In this document: positions 34,701 through 46,700 of the stretch, piece by piece | Layout: each line of letters begins with the position of its first letter | Numbering within the stretch: the stretch's first letter is position 1 | The notes under the pieces: model-generated | The model's database searches: none | Seen by the model: the letters and a program-made list of their open reading frames with translations, nothing else | What the model was told of the DNA's origin: nothing | Made by a program: the position numbers and the translations under genes | DNA from: Chiridota heheva | Taxonomy: Eukaryota; Echinodermata; Holothuroidea; Apodida; Chiridotidae | Reading direction: 5' to 3' | Length of the DNA: 64,000 nt | Assembly: GCA_020152595.1 (NCBI GenBank) | Contig: JAIGNY010004486.1 | Location: 1,551,001-1,615,000 of the forward strand

Positions 34701-37700
34701 TCCCCCAATTTGTCTTTAATAGTCCTCTATCATATATAACTCCTAAACGGAATAAGTTATCAACCTTGTTTCCCCCCTAATTTGTCTTTAATAGTCCTCT
34801 CTCATATATAACTCCTAAACGGAATAAGTTATCAACCTTGTTTTCCCCCCAATTTGTCTTTAATAGTCCTCTCTCATATATAACTCCTAAACGGAATAAG
34901 TTATCAACCTTCTTTAATAGTTTCATATATAACCCTAAACAATTTGTCTTTAATAGTCCTCTCTCATATATAACTCCTAAACGGAATAAGTTATCAACCT
35001 TGTTTTCCCCCTAATTTGTCTTTAATAGTCCTCTCTCATATATAACTCCTAAACGGAATAAGTTATCAACCTTGTTTTCCCCAATTTGTCTTTTAGTCCT
35101 CTATCATATATAACTCCTAAACGGAATAAATTATCAACCTTGTTTTCCCCAATTTGTCTTTAATAGTCCTCTATCATATATAACTCCTAAACGGTTATCA
35201 ATAAGTCTCTTTTATCAACCTTGTTTCCCCCCAATTTGTCTTTAATAGTCCTCTATCATATATAACCTAAACGGAATAAGTTATCAACCTTGTTTTATAT
35301 TTGTCTTTAAACTATCATATATAACTCCTAAACGGAATAAGTTATCAACCTTGTTTTCCCCCCCAATTTGTCCTCGGAATAAATTATTTAATAGTTATCA
35401 ACCTTGTTTTATCAATAATTATAGTTTTCCAATTTGTTTTTTAATAGTCCTCTATCATATAACTCCTAAATGGAATAAATTATCAACCTTGTTTCCCCCA
35501 ATTTGTCTTTAATAGTCCTCTATCACATATAACTCCTAAACGGAATAAGTTATCAACCTTGTTTTCCCCCCAATTTGTCTTTAATAGTCCTCTATCATAT
35601 ATAACTCCTAAACGGAATAAATTATCAACCTTGTTTTCCCCCCAATTTGTCTTTAATAGTCCTCTATCATATATAACTCCTAAACGGAATAAGTTTTCAA
35701 CCTTGTTTTCCCCAATTTGTCTTTAATAGTCCTCTATCATATATAAGTCCTCCTAAACAGAATAAGTTATCAACCTTGTTTTCCCCGCAATTTGTCTTTA
35801 ATAGTCCTCTATCATATATAACTCCTAAACGGAATAAGTTTTCAACCTTCTTTTCCCCCCAATTTGTCTTTAATAGTCCTCTAGCATATATAACTTCTAA
35901 ACGGAATAAGTTATCAACCTTGTTTTCCCCCCAATTTGTCTTTAATAGTCCTCTATCATATATAACTCCTAAACGGAATAAGTTATCAACCTTGTTTTTC
36001 CCCAATATCTTTTACCCATTTTGTATCTTTAATAGTCCTCTATCATATATAACTCCTAAACGGAATAAGTTATCAACCTTGTTTTCCCCCCAATTTGTCT
36101 TTAATAGTCCTCTATCATATATAACTCCTAAACGGAATAAGTTATCAACCTTGTTTTCCCCCCAATTTGTCTTTAATAGTCCTCTATCATATATAACTCC
36201 TAAACGGAATAAGTTATCAACCTTCTTTTCCCCCCAATTTGTCTTTAATAGTCCTCTATCATATATAACTCCTAAACGGAATAAGTTATCAACCTTGTTT
36301 TCCCCCCAATTTGTCTTTAATAGTCCTCTAGCATATATAACTTCTAAACGGAATAAGTTATCAACCTTGTTTTCCCCCCAATTTGTCTTTAATAGTCCTC
36401 TAACATATATAAGTCCTAAACGGAATAAGTTATCAACCTTCTTTTCCCCCCAATTTGTCTTTAATAGTCCTCTATCATATATAACTCCTTAGTTATCAAG
36501 TTCTCAAACATATATACCTCTATCATATATAACTCCTAAACGGAATAAATTATCAACCTTGTTTTCCCCAATTTGTGTCTTTTTCCTCTATCATATATAA
36601 CTCCTAAACGGAATAAGTTATCAACCTTGTTTTTCCCCCAATTTGTCTTTAATAGTCCTCTATCATATATAACTTCTAAACAGAATAAGTTATCAACCTT
36701 GTTTCAACCCCCAATTTGTCTTTAATAGTCCTCTATCATATATAACTCCTAAACGGAATAAGTTATCAACCTTGTTTTCCCCCAATTTGTCTTTTAATAG
36801 TCCTCTATCATATATAACTCCTAAACGGAATAAGTTATCAACCTTGTTTTCCCCAATTTGTCTTTAATAGTCCTCTATCATATATAACTCCTAAACGGAA
36901 TAAATTATCAACCTTGTTTCCCAATTTGTTTTCCCCCAATTTGTCTTTAATAGTCCTCTATCATATATAACTCTAAACGGAATAAGTTATCAACCTTGTT
37001 TTCCCCCCAATTTGTCTTTAATAGTCCTCTATCATATATAACTCCTAAACGGAATAAATTATCAACCTTGTTTTCCCCCCAATTTGTCTTTAATAGTCCT
37101 CTATCATATATAACTCCTAAACGGAATAAATTATCAACCTTGTTTCCCCCCAATTTGTCTTTAATAGTCCTCTAGCATATATAACTTCTAAACGGAATAA
37201 GTTATCGACCTTGTATCTTTTTCCCCCAATTTGTCTTTAATAGTCCTCTATCATATATAACTCCTAAACGGAATAAATTATCAACCTTGTTTCCCCCAAT
37301 TTGTCTTTAGTAGTCCTCTAGCATATATAACTTCTAAACAGAATAAGTTATCAACCTTGTTTTCCCCAATTTGTCTTTAATAGTCCTCTATCACATATAA
37401 CTCCTAAACGGAATAAATTATCAACCTTGTTTTCCCCCCAATTTGTCTTTAATAGTCCTCTATCATATATAACTCCTAAACGGAATAAATTATCAACCTT
37501 GTTTCCCAATTTGTCTTTAATAGTCCTCTATATATATATAACTTGTTTCTAAACGGAATAAGTTATCAACCTTGTTTCCCCCAATTTGTCTTTAATAGTC
37601 CTCTATCATATATAACTCTAAACGGAATAAATTATCAACCTTGTTTCCCCCAATTTGTCTTTAATAGTCCTCTATCATATATAACTCCGGAATAAATTAA

Positions 37701-40700
37701 ACAATTTGGAATAAATTATCAACCTTGTTTTCCCCCAATTTGTCTTTAATAGTTCTCTAACATATATAACTCCTAAACGGAATAAATTATCAACCTTGTT
37801 TTCCCCAATTTGTCTTTAATAGTCCTCTATCATATATAACTCCTAAACAGAATAAGTTATAAACCTTGTTTTCCCCCCAATTTGTTTTTAATAGTCCCCT
37901 ATCATATATAACTCCTAAACGGAATAAGTTTTCAACCTTCTTTTCCCCAATTTGTCTTTAATAGTCCTCTATCATATATAATTCCTAAACAGAATAAGTT
38001 ATAAACCTTGTTTTCCCCCAATTTGTCTCTTTAATAGTCCTCTATCATATATAACTCCTAAACGGAATAAATTATCAACCTTGTTTTCCCCCAATTTGTC
38101 TTTAATAGTCCTCTATCATATATAACTTCTAAACGGAATAAGTTATCAACCTTGTTTCCCCCAATTTGTCTTTAATAGTCCTCTATCATATATAACTCCT
38201 AAACGGAATAAGTTATCAACCTTGTTTTCCCCCAATTTGTCTTTAATAGTCCTCTATCATATATAATTCCTAAACAGAATAAGTTATAAACCTTGTTTTC
38301 CCCCAATTTGTCTCTTTAATAGTCCTCTAGCATATATAACTTCTAAACAGAATAAGTTATCAACCTTGTTTTCCCCCCAATTGGTCTTTAATAGTCCTCT
38401 AACATATATAATTCCTAAACGGAATAAGTTTTCAACCTTCTTTTCCCCCCAATTTGTCTTTAATAGTCCTCTAGCATATATAACTTCTAAACGGAATAAG
38501 TTTTCAACCTTGTTTTCCCCCCAATTTGTCTTTAATAGTCCTCTAACATATATAAGTCCTAAACGGAATAAATTATCAACCTTGTTTCCCCGCAATTTGT
38601 CTTTAATAGTCCTCTAGCATATATAACTTCTAAACGGAATAAGTTATCAACCTTGTTTTCCCCCCAATTTGTCTTTAATAGTCCTCTATCATATATAACT
38701 CCTAAACGGAATAAATTATCAACCTTGTTTCCCCGCAATTTGTCTTTAATAGTCCTCTAGCATATATAACTTCTAAACGGAATAAGTTATCAACCTTGTT
38801 TCCCCTCAATTTGTTTTTAATAGTCCCCTATCATATATAACTCCTAAACGGAATGAGTTATCAACCTTGTTTTCCCCCCAATTTGTCTCCACGCCGAAAA
38901 GACGCAGCGCTTCATGCATGCATTAATGTGCCCCTCAGCAAGTCTAGCACCCTGCTTCTTTTTAAATGAAGCTAAGGGTCTTTTCCAATCATCAGTTGTT
39001 TTTCTTACTAACCTGCACTTTGTACTCTGCTATACGCTGGTTTGATTCTTCTACTAAAGACTTCACAGATTCGGTCTGTTAAAAGGTAACAAATATATTT
39101 TTAAATATTTTGTTATCTCTATAACACACAACAAATAACACAAATATTTTGTTATCTCTATTACACACAACAAATAACACAAATATTTTGTTATCTCTAT
39201 TACACACAAATAACACAAATATTTTGTTATCTCTATTACACACAACAAAAACACAAATATTTTGTTATCTCTATTACACAACAAAAAACACAAATATTTT
39301 GTTATCTCTATTACACAACAAATAACACAAATATTTTGTTATCTCTATTACACAACAAATAACACAAATATTTTGTTATCTCTATTACACACAACAAATA
39401 ACACAAATATTTTGTTATCTCTATTACACACAACAATTAACACAAATATTTTGTTATCTCTATTACACAACAAATAACACAAATATTTTGTTATCTCTAT
39501 TACACACAACAAATAACACAAATATTTTGTTATCTCTATTACACACAACAATTAACACAAATATTTTGTTATCTCTATTACACACAACAATTAACACAAA
39601 TATTTTGTTATCTCTATAACACACAACAAATAACACAAATATTTTGTTATCTCTATAACACACAACAAATAACACAAATATTTTGTTATCTCTATTACAC
39701 AACAAATAACACAAATATTTTGTTATCTCTATTACACACAACAATTAACACAAATATTTTGTTATCTCTATTACACACAACAATTAACACAAATATTTTG
39801 TTATCTCTATTACACACAACAAATAACACAAATATTTTGTTATCTCTATTACACAACAAATAACACAAATATTTTGTTATCTCTATTACACACAACAATT
39901 AACACAAATATTTTGTTATCTCTATTACACACAACAAATAACACAAATATTTTGTTATCTCTATTACACAACAAATAACACAAATATTTTGTTATCTCTA
40001 TTACACACAACAAATAACACAAATATTTTGTTATCTCTATAACACACAACAATTAACACAAATATTTTGTTATCTCTATTACACAACAAATAACACAAAT
40101 ATTTTGTTATCTCTATTACACACAACAATTAACACAAATATTTTGTTATCTCTATTACACACAACAAATAACACAAATATTTTGTTATCTCTATAACACA
40201 CAACAATTAACACAAATATTTTGTTATCTCTATTACACAACAAATAACACAAATATTTTGTTATCTCTATTACACACAACAATTAACACAAATATTTTGT
40301 TATCTCTATTACACACAACAATTAACACAAATATTTTGTTATCTCTATTACACACAACAAATAACACAAATATTTTGTTATCTCTATTACACACAACAAA
40401 TAACACAAATATTTTGTTATCTCTATTACACACAACAATTAACACAAATATTTTGTTATCTCTATTACACACAACAATTAACACAAATATTTTGTTATCT
40501 CTATTACACACAACAAATAACACAAATATTTTGTTATCTCTATTACACACAACAATTAACACAAATATTTTGTTATCTCTATTACACACACAACTAACAC
40601 AAATATTTTGTTATCTCTATTACACACAACAATTAACACAAATATTTTGTTATCTCTATTACACACAACAATTAACACAAATATTTTGTTATCTCTATTA

Positions 40701-43700
40701 CACACAACAATTAACACAAATATTTTGTTATCTCTATTACACACAACAATTAACACAAATATTTTGTTATCTCTATTACACACAACAAATAACACAAATA
40801 TTTTGTTATCTATATTACACACAACAATTAACACAAATATTTTGTTATCTCTATTACACACAACAATTAACACAAATATTTTGTTATCTCTATTACACAA
40901 CAAATAACACAACTGTCATCACTACTCCTTTCATTTTCTCTAAAAGAGATGAAATCAAAGAGAACTTTGCATCATCCCCTCAAACAGACACAAAATGCTG
41001 AGCAACAAACTAAATAAACACATAGTTTTAGCATCTCATCAATAAACAAGGAACAAATTGTGTAATGATTCTCGGACAGTTCTTACTTAAATGTGCAACG
41101 ATTTTCCTTTATGGCAAGAATACATCAAACCATAAACAAAGGTTCTTTTGTTCCCTAATGAAAACTTATTTGTCCCTTATTCTCCATTTTAAACTATAGC
41201 AGGTGTTTACAAACAATGTGTTCCCACTTCTGCTTCAGGACAATTATACCTCACTTCCCCCCTCAAAGAAATTAGAGAATGATCTGTAGCTGTGAACTTA
41301 TTTTTAAAAGTGTGAGGGTAGGGAGCACAAAACTTGGAAAAAAATCAAGTTCCGAGAAACAGGAATTCGAAGAATTTTTTTTGATATAGATTTCTGGAGT
41401 AAGCAACAGCATAATGTGGTATATGTGCTCTATATGTGCTCTAAATACATCCCCCATGTAATTGTGCAAAGAATAGTACATTGATTGCGAAAGAGGGCAG
41501 TATTTACTACATTAATATTATTTCTGTCATGATTTTTTGTTGAAAGATTTTCAACACCTTTTATTCAGAACCAATGGAAATTTGGAAATTAATTCCAACT
41601 CTGGGGAGCACTTACCATTTCTTTTTCTTTGGCATCAATCTTGCTTGTTTCGGAGTCTAAAGGGTACGGTACTTTGACAGTAGCAAACTGTGTACAATAA
41701 ACAAAACATATTTGTGAAGGATCGTATTAAATGTACAAAAATTGCATGCATTTGATATATAAAGTAAATGATACATTCTTCAATTTGATACATATGTCAA
41801 GAAACATGTATTGCCAATTATTTTGTCAAAAACATTGTGTCTGCCTTTATTCACCTAACTAATACTTCAACTTGGCCATCAGAATAAGTGGTGTTCACCC
41901 TGCATTGTACTATGATCCAATACACGATTACATGGTTCCGATTGTGAATGCTCAGCCACACACAATGTGAAAAGTAGAGTAAATATTGCAATATATTTAC
42001 TCTACTTTACATAACTTACATAGATGTACAAGTAGTGGGGAAGCCTGCTTACTGAGGGTGATGTCTTCAATGATGGCAGCAGCAGCTGTCTTGACGCCTT
42101 TCTTGGAGCCATCAGTATAAATAGATGGAGGTGTAGTTTGAGAGTCGGTTTTTGATTTAGTTGTGGAGGTTGATGAAGAGGTTGGGGTGGGTTTGGGTTT
42201 TGAGATGTGTGGAGAGGCCCAGGTGAATGGAATGGAGAGGGTGGCCCAGGGAGAAAAAGTGGGCCAGGAGAAGGTGCCAAGAGTGGCGTGGTTGATGCCG
42301 AGATGGTAAAGGTCAGGTTTGATGCGTAAGCTGAAGGGAGGGGATATGATTTTAGTCGTATCAAAGAGGGTAGAAAAAATGGGGTACCTAATGATGTTGT
42401 ATACAGGATTTTGGGTGTTGGTGAGGGCTCTAAAAGCGAAGGAAAGGCTAAGCTTTCTACCCCCTAGCAAAAGGGAGGGGGTTCGTTGGCTTTAATATGC
42501 TGGCTGGTGATGGGGGCTGGTGATAGGGAGGTCCTGTAGGCACCCAGGCAAAGCCTAAGGGCTTTATTTTGGATGTTATTGATGTGGTTGAGGTTAGAGT
42601 TGTGAGCGGCACAGTAGATAATATTGGCACAGTAGATAATATTGCCATAGTCGAGCTTGGCACGAATGGTGAGCCTGAAAATTTTGAGGAGACCATGGGG
42701 GTTTGCACCAAAGTGGTGTTGAAGAGGAGGCGGAGAAAGTTGAGGGAGCTGTTGCATTTCTGTTTCAAATTGGTGATGTTTTGCTTCTAGGAGAGCTTGA
42801 GGTCTAGATTTAATAATAAATCCAGGAACTTAGTGTGCTCAACTTTAGGGATGCAATTGCCATTGAGCATGAGGGTTAGGTTGGGGTAGAGGTTGTTAAA
42901 ACGACAGAAATGCATGCAGACTGTCTTGTCTTTGGAGAATTTAAAAGCTAGGGGAGGAGTAAAAGATGGTAAATGTCGTCCACGTAGAGGGCACGTTTGA
43001 TGTTGGGGCGAAGGTTGTCCGCGATGTTGTTAATGCTGAGGTTGAAGTGATTCGGGGAGAGGATGCTGCCTTGGGGGATGCCTTTTCTTGGGGGTAGGAG
43101 TTGGAGAGGGTGTGGCCAATACGAACTTGAAACTGCCTGGGTCAGAGGAAGTTTTGAATAAAGATGGGGAGGTGGCCTCTGAGGCCGATGGTGTGAAGCT
43201 TGCGAGTAATGCTGTATTTCCAAGTAGTGTTGAAAGCTTTCTCGAGGTCAAAGAAGATGGCAATGACCTGTTCCTTTTTTTGCAAAGGATTCCCGGATAG
43301 CGGTGTCAAGCATAATTAAGTAGTTCAGGGTATTGTGACGTTTCCAGAAGCCGCTTTGGTGAGGGGAGAGGATTCTGTTGGTCTCAAGGAACCAGTTATA
43401 TCTCTGGTTAATGATCCTTTCGATAATTTTACAGAGAAAGCAGGTGAGGGTGATGGGGTAGTAGCTGGAGGGGTCGGTGCTGTCCTTCCCCGGTTTGGAG
43501 ATGAGGGTGATGATAGCTGTCCTCCAGATATGGGTAAAGGCGTGTGAGGACCAAATGTGGTTGAGGATGGTGAGTAGGGTAGCGGTGGCCTTGTTGGGGA
43601 GGTGTTTCAGGAAGTGGTAGGGGATGTTATCTGGGCCCTTGGAGGTGCAGCCAGCAGCGTAGATGGCTTGCTTTATTTCGGATAAGGTGAGAGGGCTGTT

Positions 43701-46700
43701 GTAGCTTTCGGTGTTGTCAGAGGGAAAAGTAATACTCTGGGTTTTGTCGCAAGCTTTATTGGCTTTGAAAGAATTGGGGGTCGGCCGAGGACGAGATGTT
43801 ACTGAAAGAGGCGGCGAGGCGGTAAAAGATATCTTTTTCCCAATGTGAAGATTACCATTCTCAGGAAAGATGGGAGATTTGAAGCTGTTAACCATTCTAC
43901 AAATCTTCTTAGTGGGGGTGTTGGTGGTGAGAACAGAGATGAAATTGTTCCAAGTGTTAGTTTTACTGTCCTTGATAGTGTGCCTGGCTTTGGCATGGCT
44001 GATGTGAAAGAGGTTGAGGTTGTGGGTGGTCGGGTTTCTTCCAAAGTTGCTGAGGGCTTTTTTCCTGTTCTTGATGGCGGTTTTGCAGTCATTGTTGAAT
44101 AAGGGATTGGGGGGTGAATAGGGGTACATTACGCCCCGCCTACTCATTAATATGCATGACATCACCACCAAAAACAATAGGGAACATCTTTGGGCCATGG
44201 GCTACCAGTGTGCCACATATGACTTTAATCCACTGTATTGTTCTTGAGATATAAGTTCTGGCGCCTCTCTACCTCTTGTAACCCACCCCACCCCTATTTT
44301 TTTTAATGACTGATGTTTTAGAGGTTAACTTCATTAAAAACTTAATAATCTGAACCTTATAAGTGAATACCTTACATGGATACAGAACACAGAATGAAAT
44401 TGTCCTGTTTGGCTCATCATTCAGAATAGTTTAATTCCGAGGTAGGATTATAGCTAAACTCCCAGAGCATCACAAAGGTCTCAAGCCTTAAGGTTTTAGT
44501 GGGCACACGCCAAAGAGGTGCAGCATTTCGCATGGGTGCTAAAATCTAAGATCATGAGCCTCCATGGGGGGACTAGGCCACATGGGGGGACTAGGCCACA
44601 TAGGGGGAGACTAGACCAATATGTGAGGGATTCAGAAAGTGCTAGACTTCAGTAATATCTAAGTACTAGAATCCCAGGGGGTCCAAAACGTAGTGCTGTA
44701 AAGGATAATTGCTAATTGCTCACTACTCTTCAGAAGCGTTTAGTAAAACTTTAAAATAATTAATTGCAAAAATACTATATGGGTGGCCCAGTGTACAATA
44801 ACAATAAGCACCATTAAAAAAGACTCAAAAAATCACCTAAAAGATTTGAGCTATAAACTGAAAACAAACCTTTCTATGCCTAAAAGCCATTAGAAATCAA
44901 AGCAGATTTCTTTATTTCCTTGATTATCGATTGTTTATATCTTTCTACAATCATGTTCATGGACAGAACTAATTTAACTAAAACTGGTGGTGCACTTTAA
45001 GAACTGAAAATTGATTTACAGGCCTTAGCCAATACTGTACTGGTGTATAATCTGTTCAAAAATTTGTGACAGAGCAGGTGGAACTTGAGATTGCCATAAA
45101 TCAGCAACATTATTTCTTATTGATATTACATTTCTATGCCCATTTCCATCCATGTTCATTTGTAGTAGGCGCCTTTTCCATAGGATACAAAGCGCCCAGA
45201 ATGCTGCTCCAAAGTTCAATAAGTAATACATGATTAAAAAAGAAAAGTCTTGAGACGTGTTTTGAACTGTCCAAGTGAACTGGCATGGCGAATGTGTGAA
45301 GGCAAAGAGTTCCAAACATGGGGTGCTGCAGCTGAAAAAGCCCTAGAACCAGCTTTGGTGTTAGTTCTGGGTTCAGTCAGGAAGTTTTCAGAAGAGGAGC
45401 GAAGGGATCGTGCTGGTGTATAAAGTTTCAGACTGTTGGATATGTATTCAGGTGATTGATGTATCAGGGATTTGTAGACAATAAGACATGTTTTGTATAA
45501 AATTCGGCTGTGACACAGGGAGCCAATGCAATTTGTTGAGCAAGGGTGAGGCATGATCACGACGACGTTTCCTGAAGATAAGCTTAGCAGCTTTATTTTG
45601 GAGTTTCTGTAGGCGATTTACATTTTTCATGGTAATACCATTCAAAAGGGAATTACAGTAGTCCAAACGTGATAGGATGAGTGATCGAACAACATAATGA
45701 CAGGTTTCAACGTCAATGTACCGACGAATCTTGCCAATGTTTCTAATGTGATAATTAATTGTTTTACTAACATTTGAATGTTATCTACACCCAGGAGCTT
45801 CAATTTGTTTTATCAGCCTAACAGGTAATAATAAGATATGACATTTGCATATGGTGAGATTCTTGGCTTACTTTTGCATGGCATGTTTGTGTGGGAACTG
45901 TACCAGTTTCACGAAAATTCTTGTTTTGACTTATTTTTTGGTGAGGCTTGGTTAAACCTAGAATGAGCCCATTTCCTCCAAATGAACTTGAAGGTAGTAA
46001 ATAGAAATATCTGAATCTTTTATAGGTAAATTGGCTGTTTTACATCCCTTTCTCAACAGCTGAGGTTATATAGAGATGTCCAAGGCCATTTGATGAACCA
46101 ATTGTGAAACAATGGCGCTTCAGCTTCAAAGATTGTTGAGAGAACAAATTTTTCATTCTGTGAAAGGAAACATCTATACATGAGTGAATATTACACAAAA
46201 ACCACTGTATTTAGTGGAGTATTTAGCACAAAAACTGTACCTGTTTCTGGAAATTATCCACAAGTCCAGCCACAGGGACTTTCTGCTTGTAGACATCCCA
46301 CTTGATGGCTGCAGGCTGCTCTGGTAAAGAATTCAACCTTGGTTGCAAAGAAAAATTAGGAAGTGTGGAGCAAAGCAGTTTCAAATAAAGAAAAAAACAT
46401 TTATTTGCAAAGGCAATGACCAATATTAGGGTGGTATTATGGTTTCGTGGTGTTACAGGTTGAGAGCATGGTCAATAATTTCTCAAGGTTCTTGATGACC
46501 AACACAATAAACAGGATGAATTTCACGTGGCCGACAGCCATCCGCAAAGGGGGAATTCGAAGCCTAGATTTGCCACACGTTTGTATGCATAAACAAATCA
46601 TTTTCATAGTGAAAAGCATATTAAAGCTTAGCTCGATTTTTCCTTGTACTGACAATATGCAATGAGCACATACCATACCTTTCCCATGTCGATGGACATT

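Noticed and set aside
35776..36492. 238-codon frame and many smaller ones of the FSPQFVFNSPLSY type
   Set aside because: Produced by the 72-bp satellite, whose unit is 24 codons. Both strands are open.
40258..41001. 247-codon frame
   Set aside because: Produced by the 39-bp array in ATP5PD intron 3.
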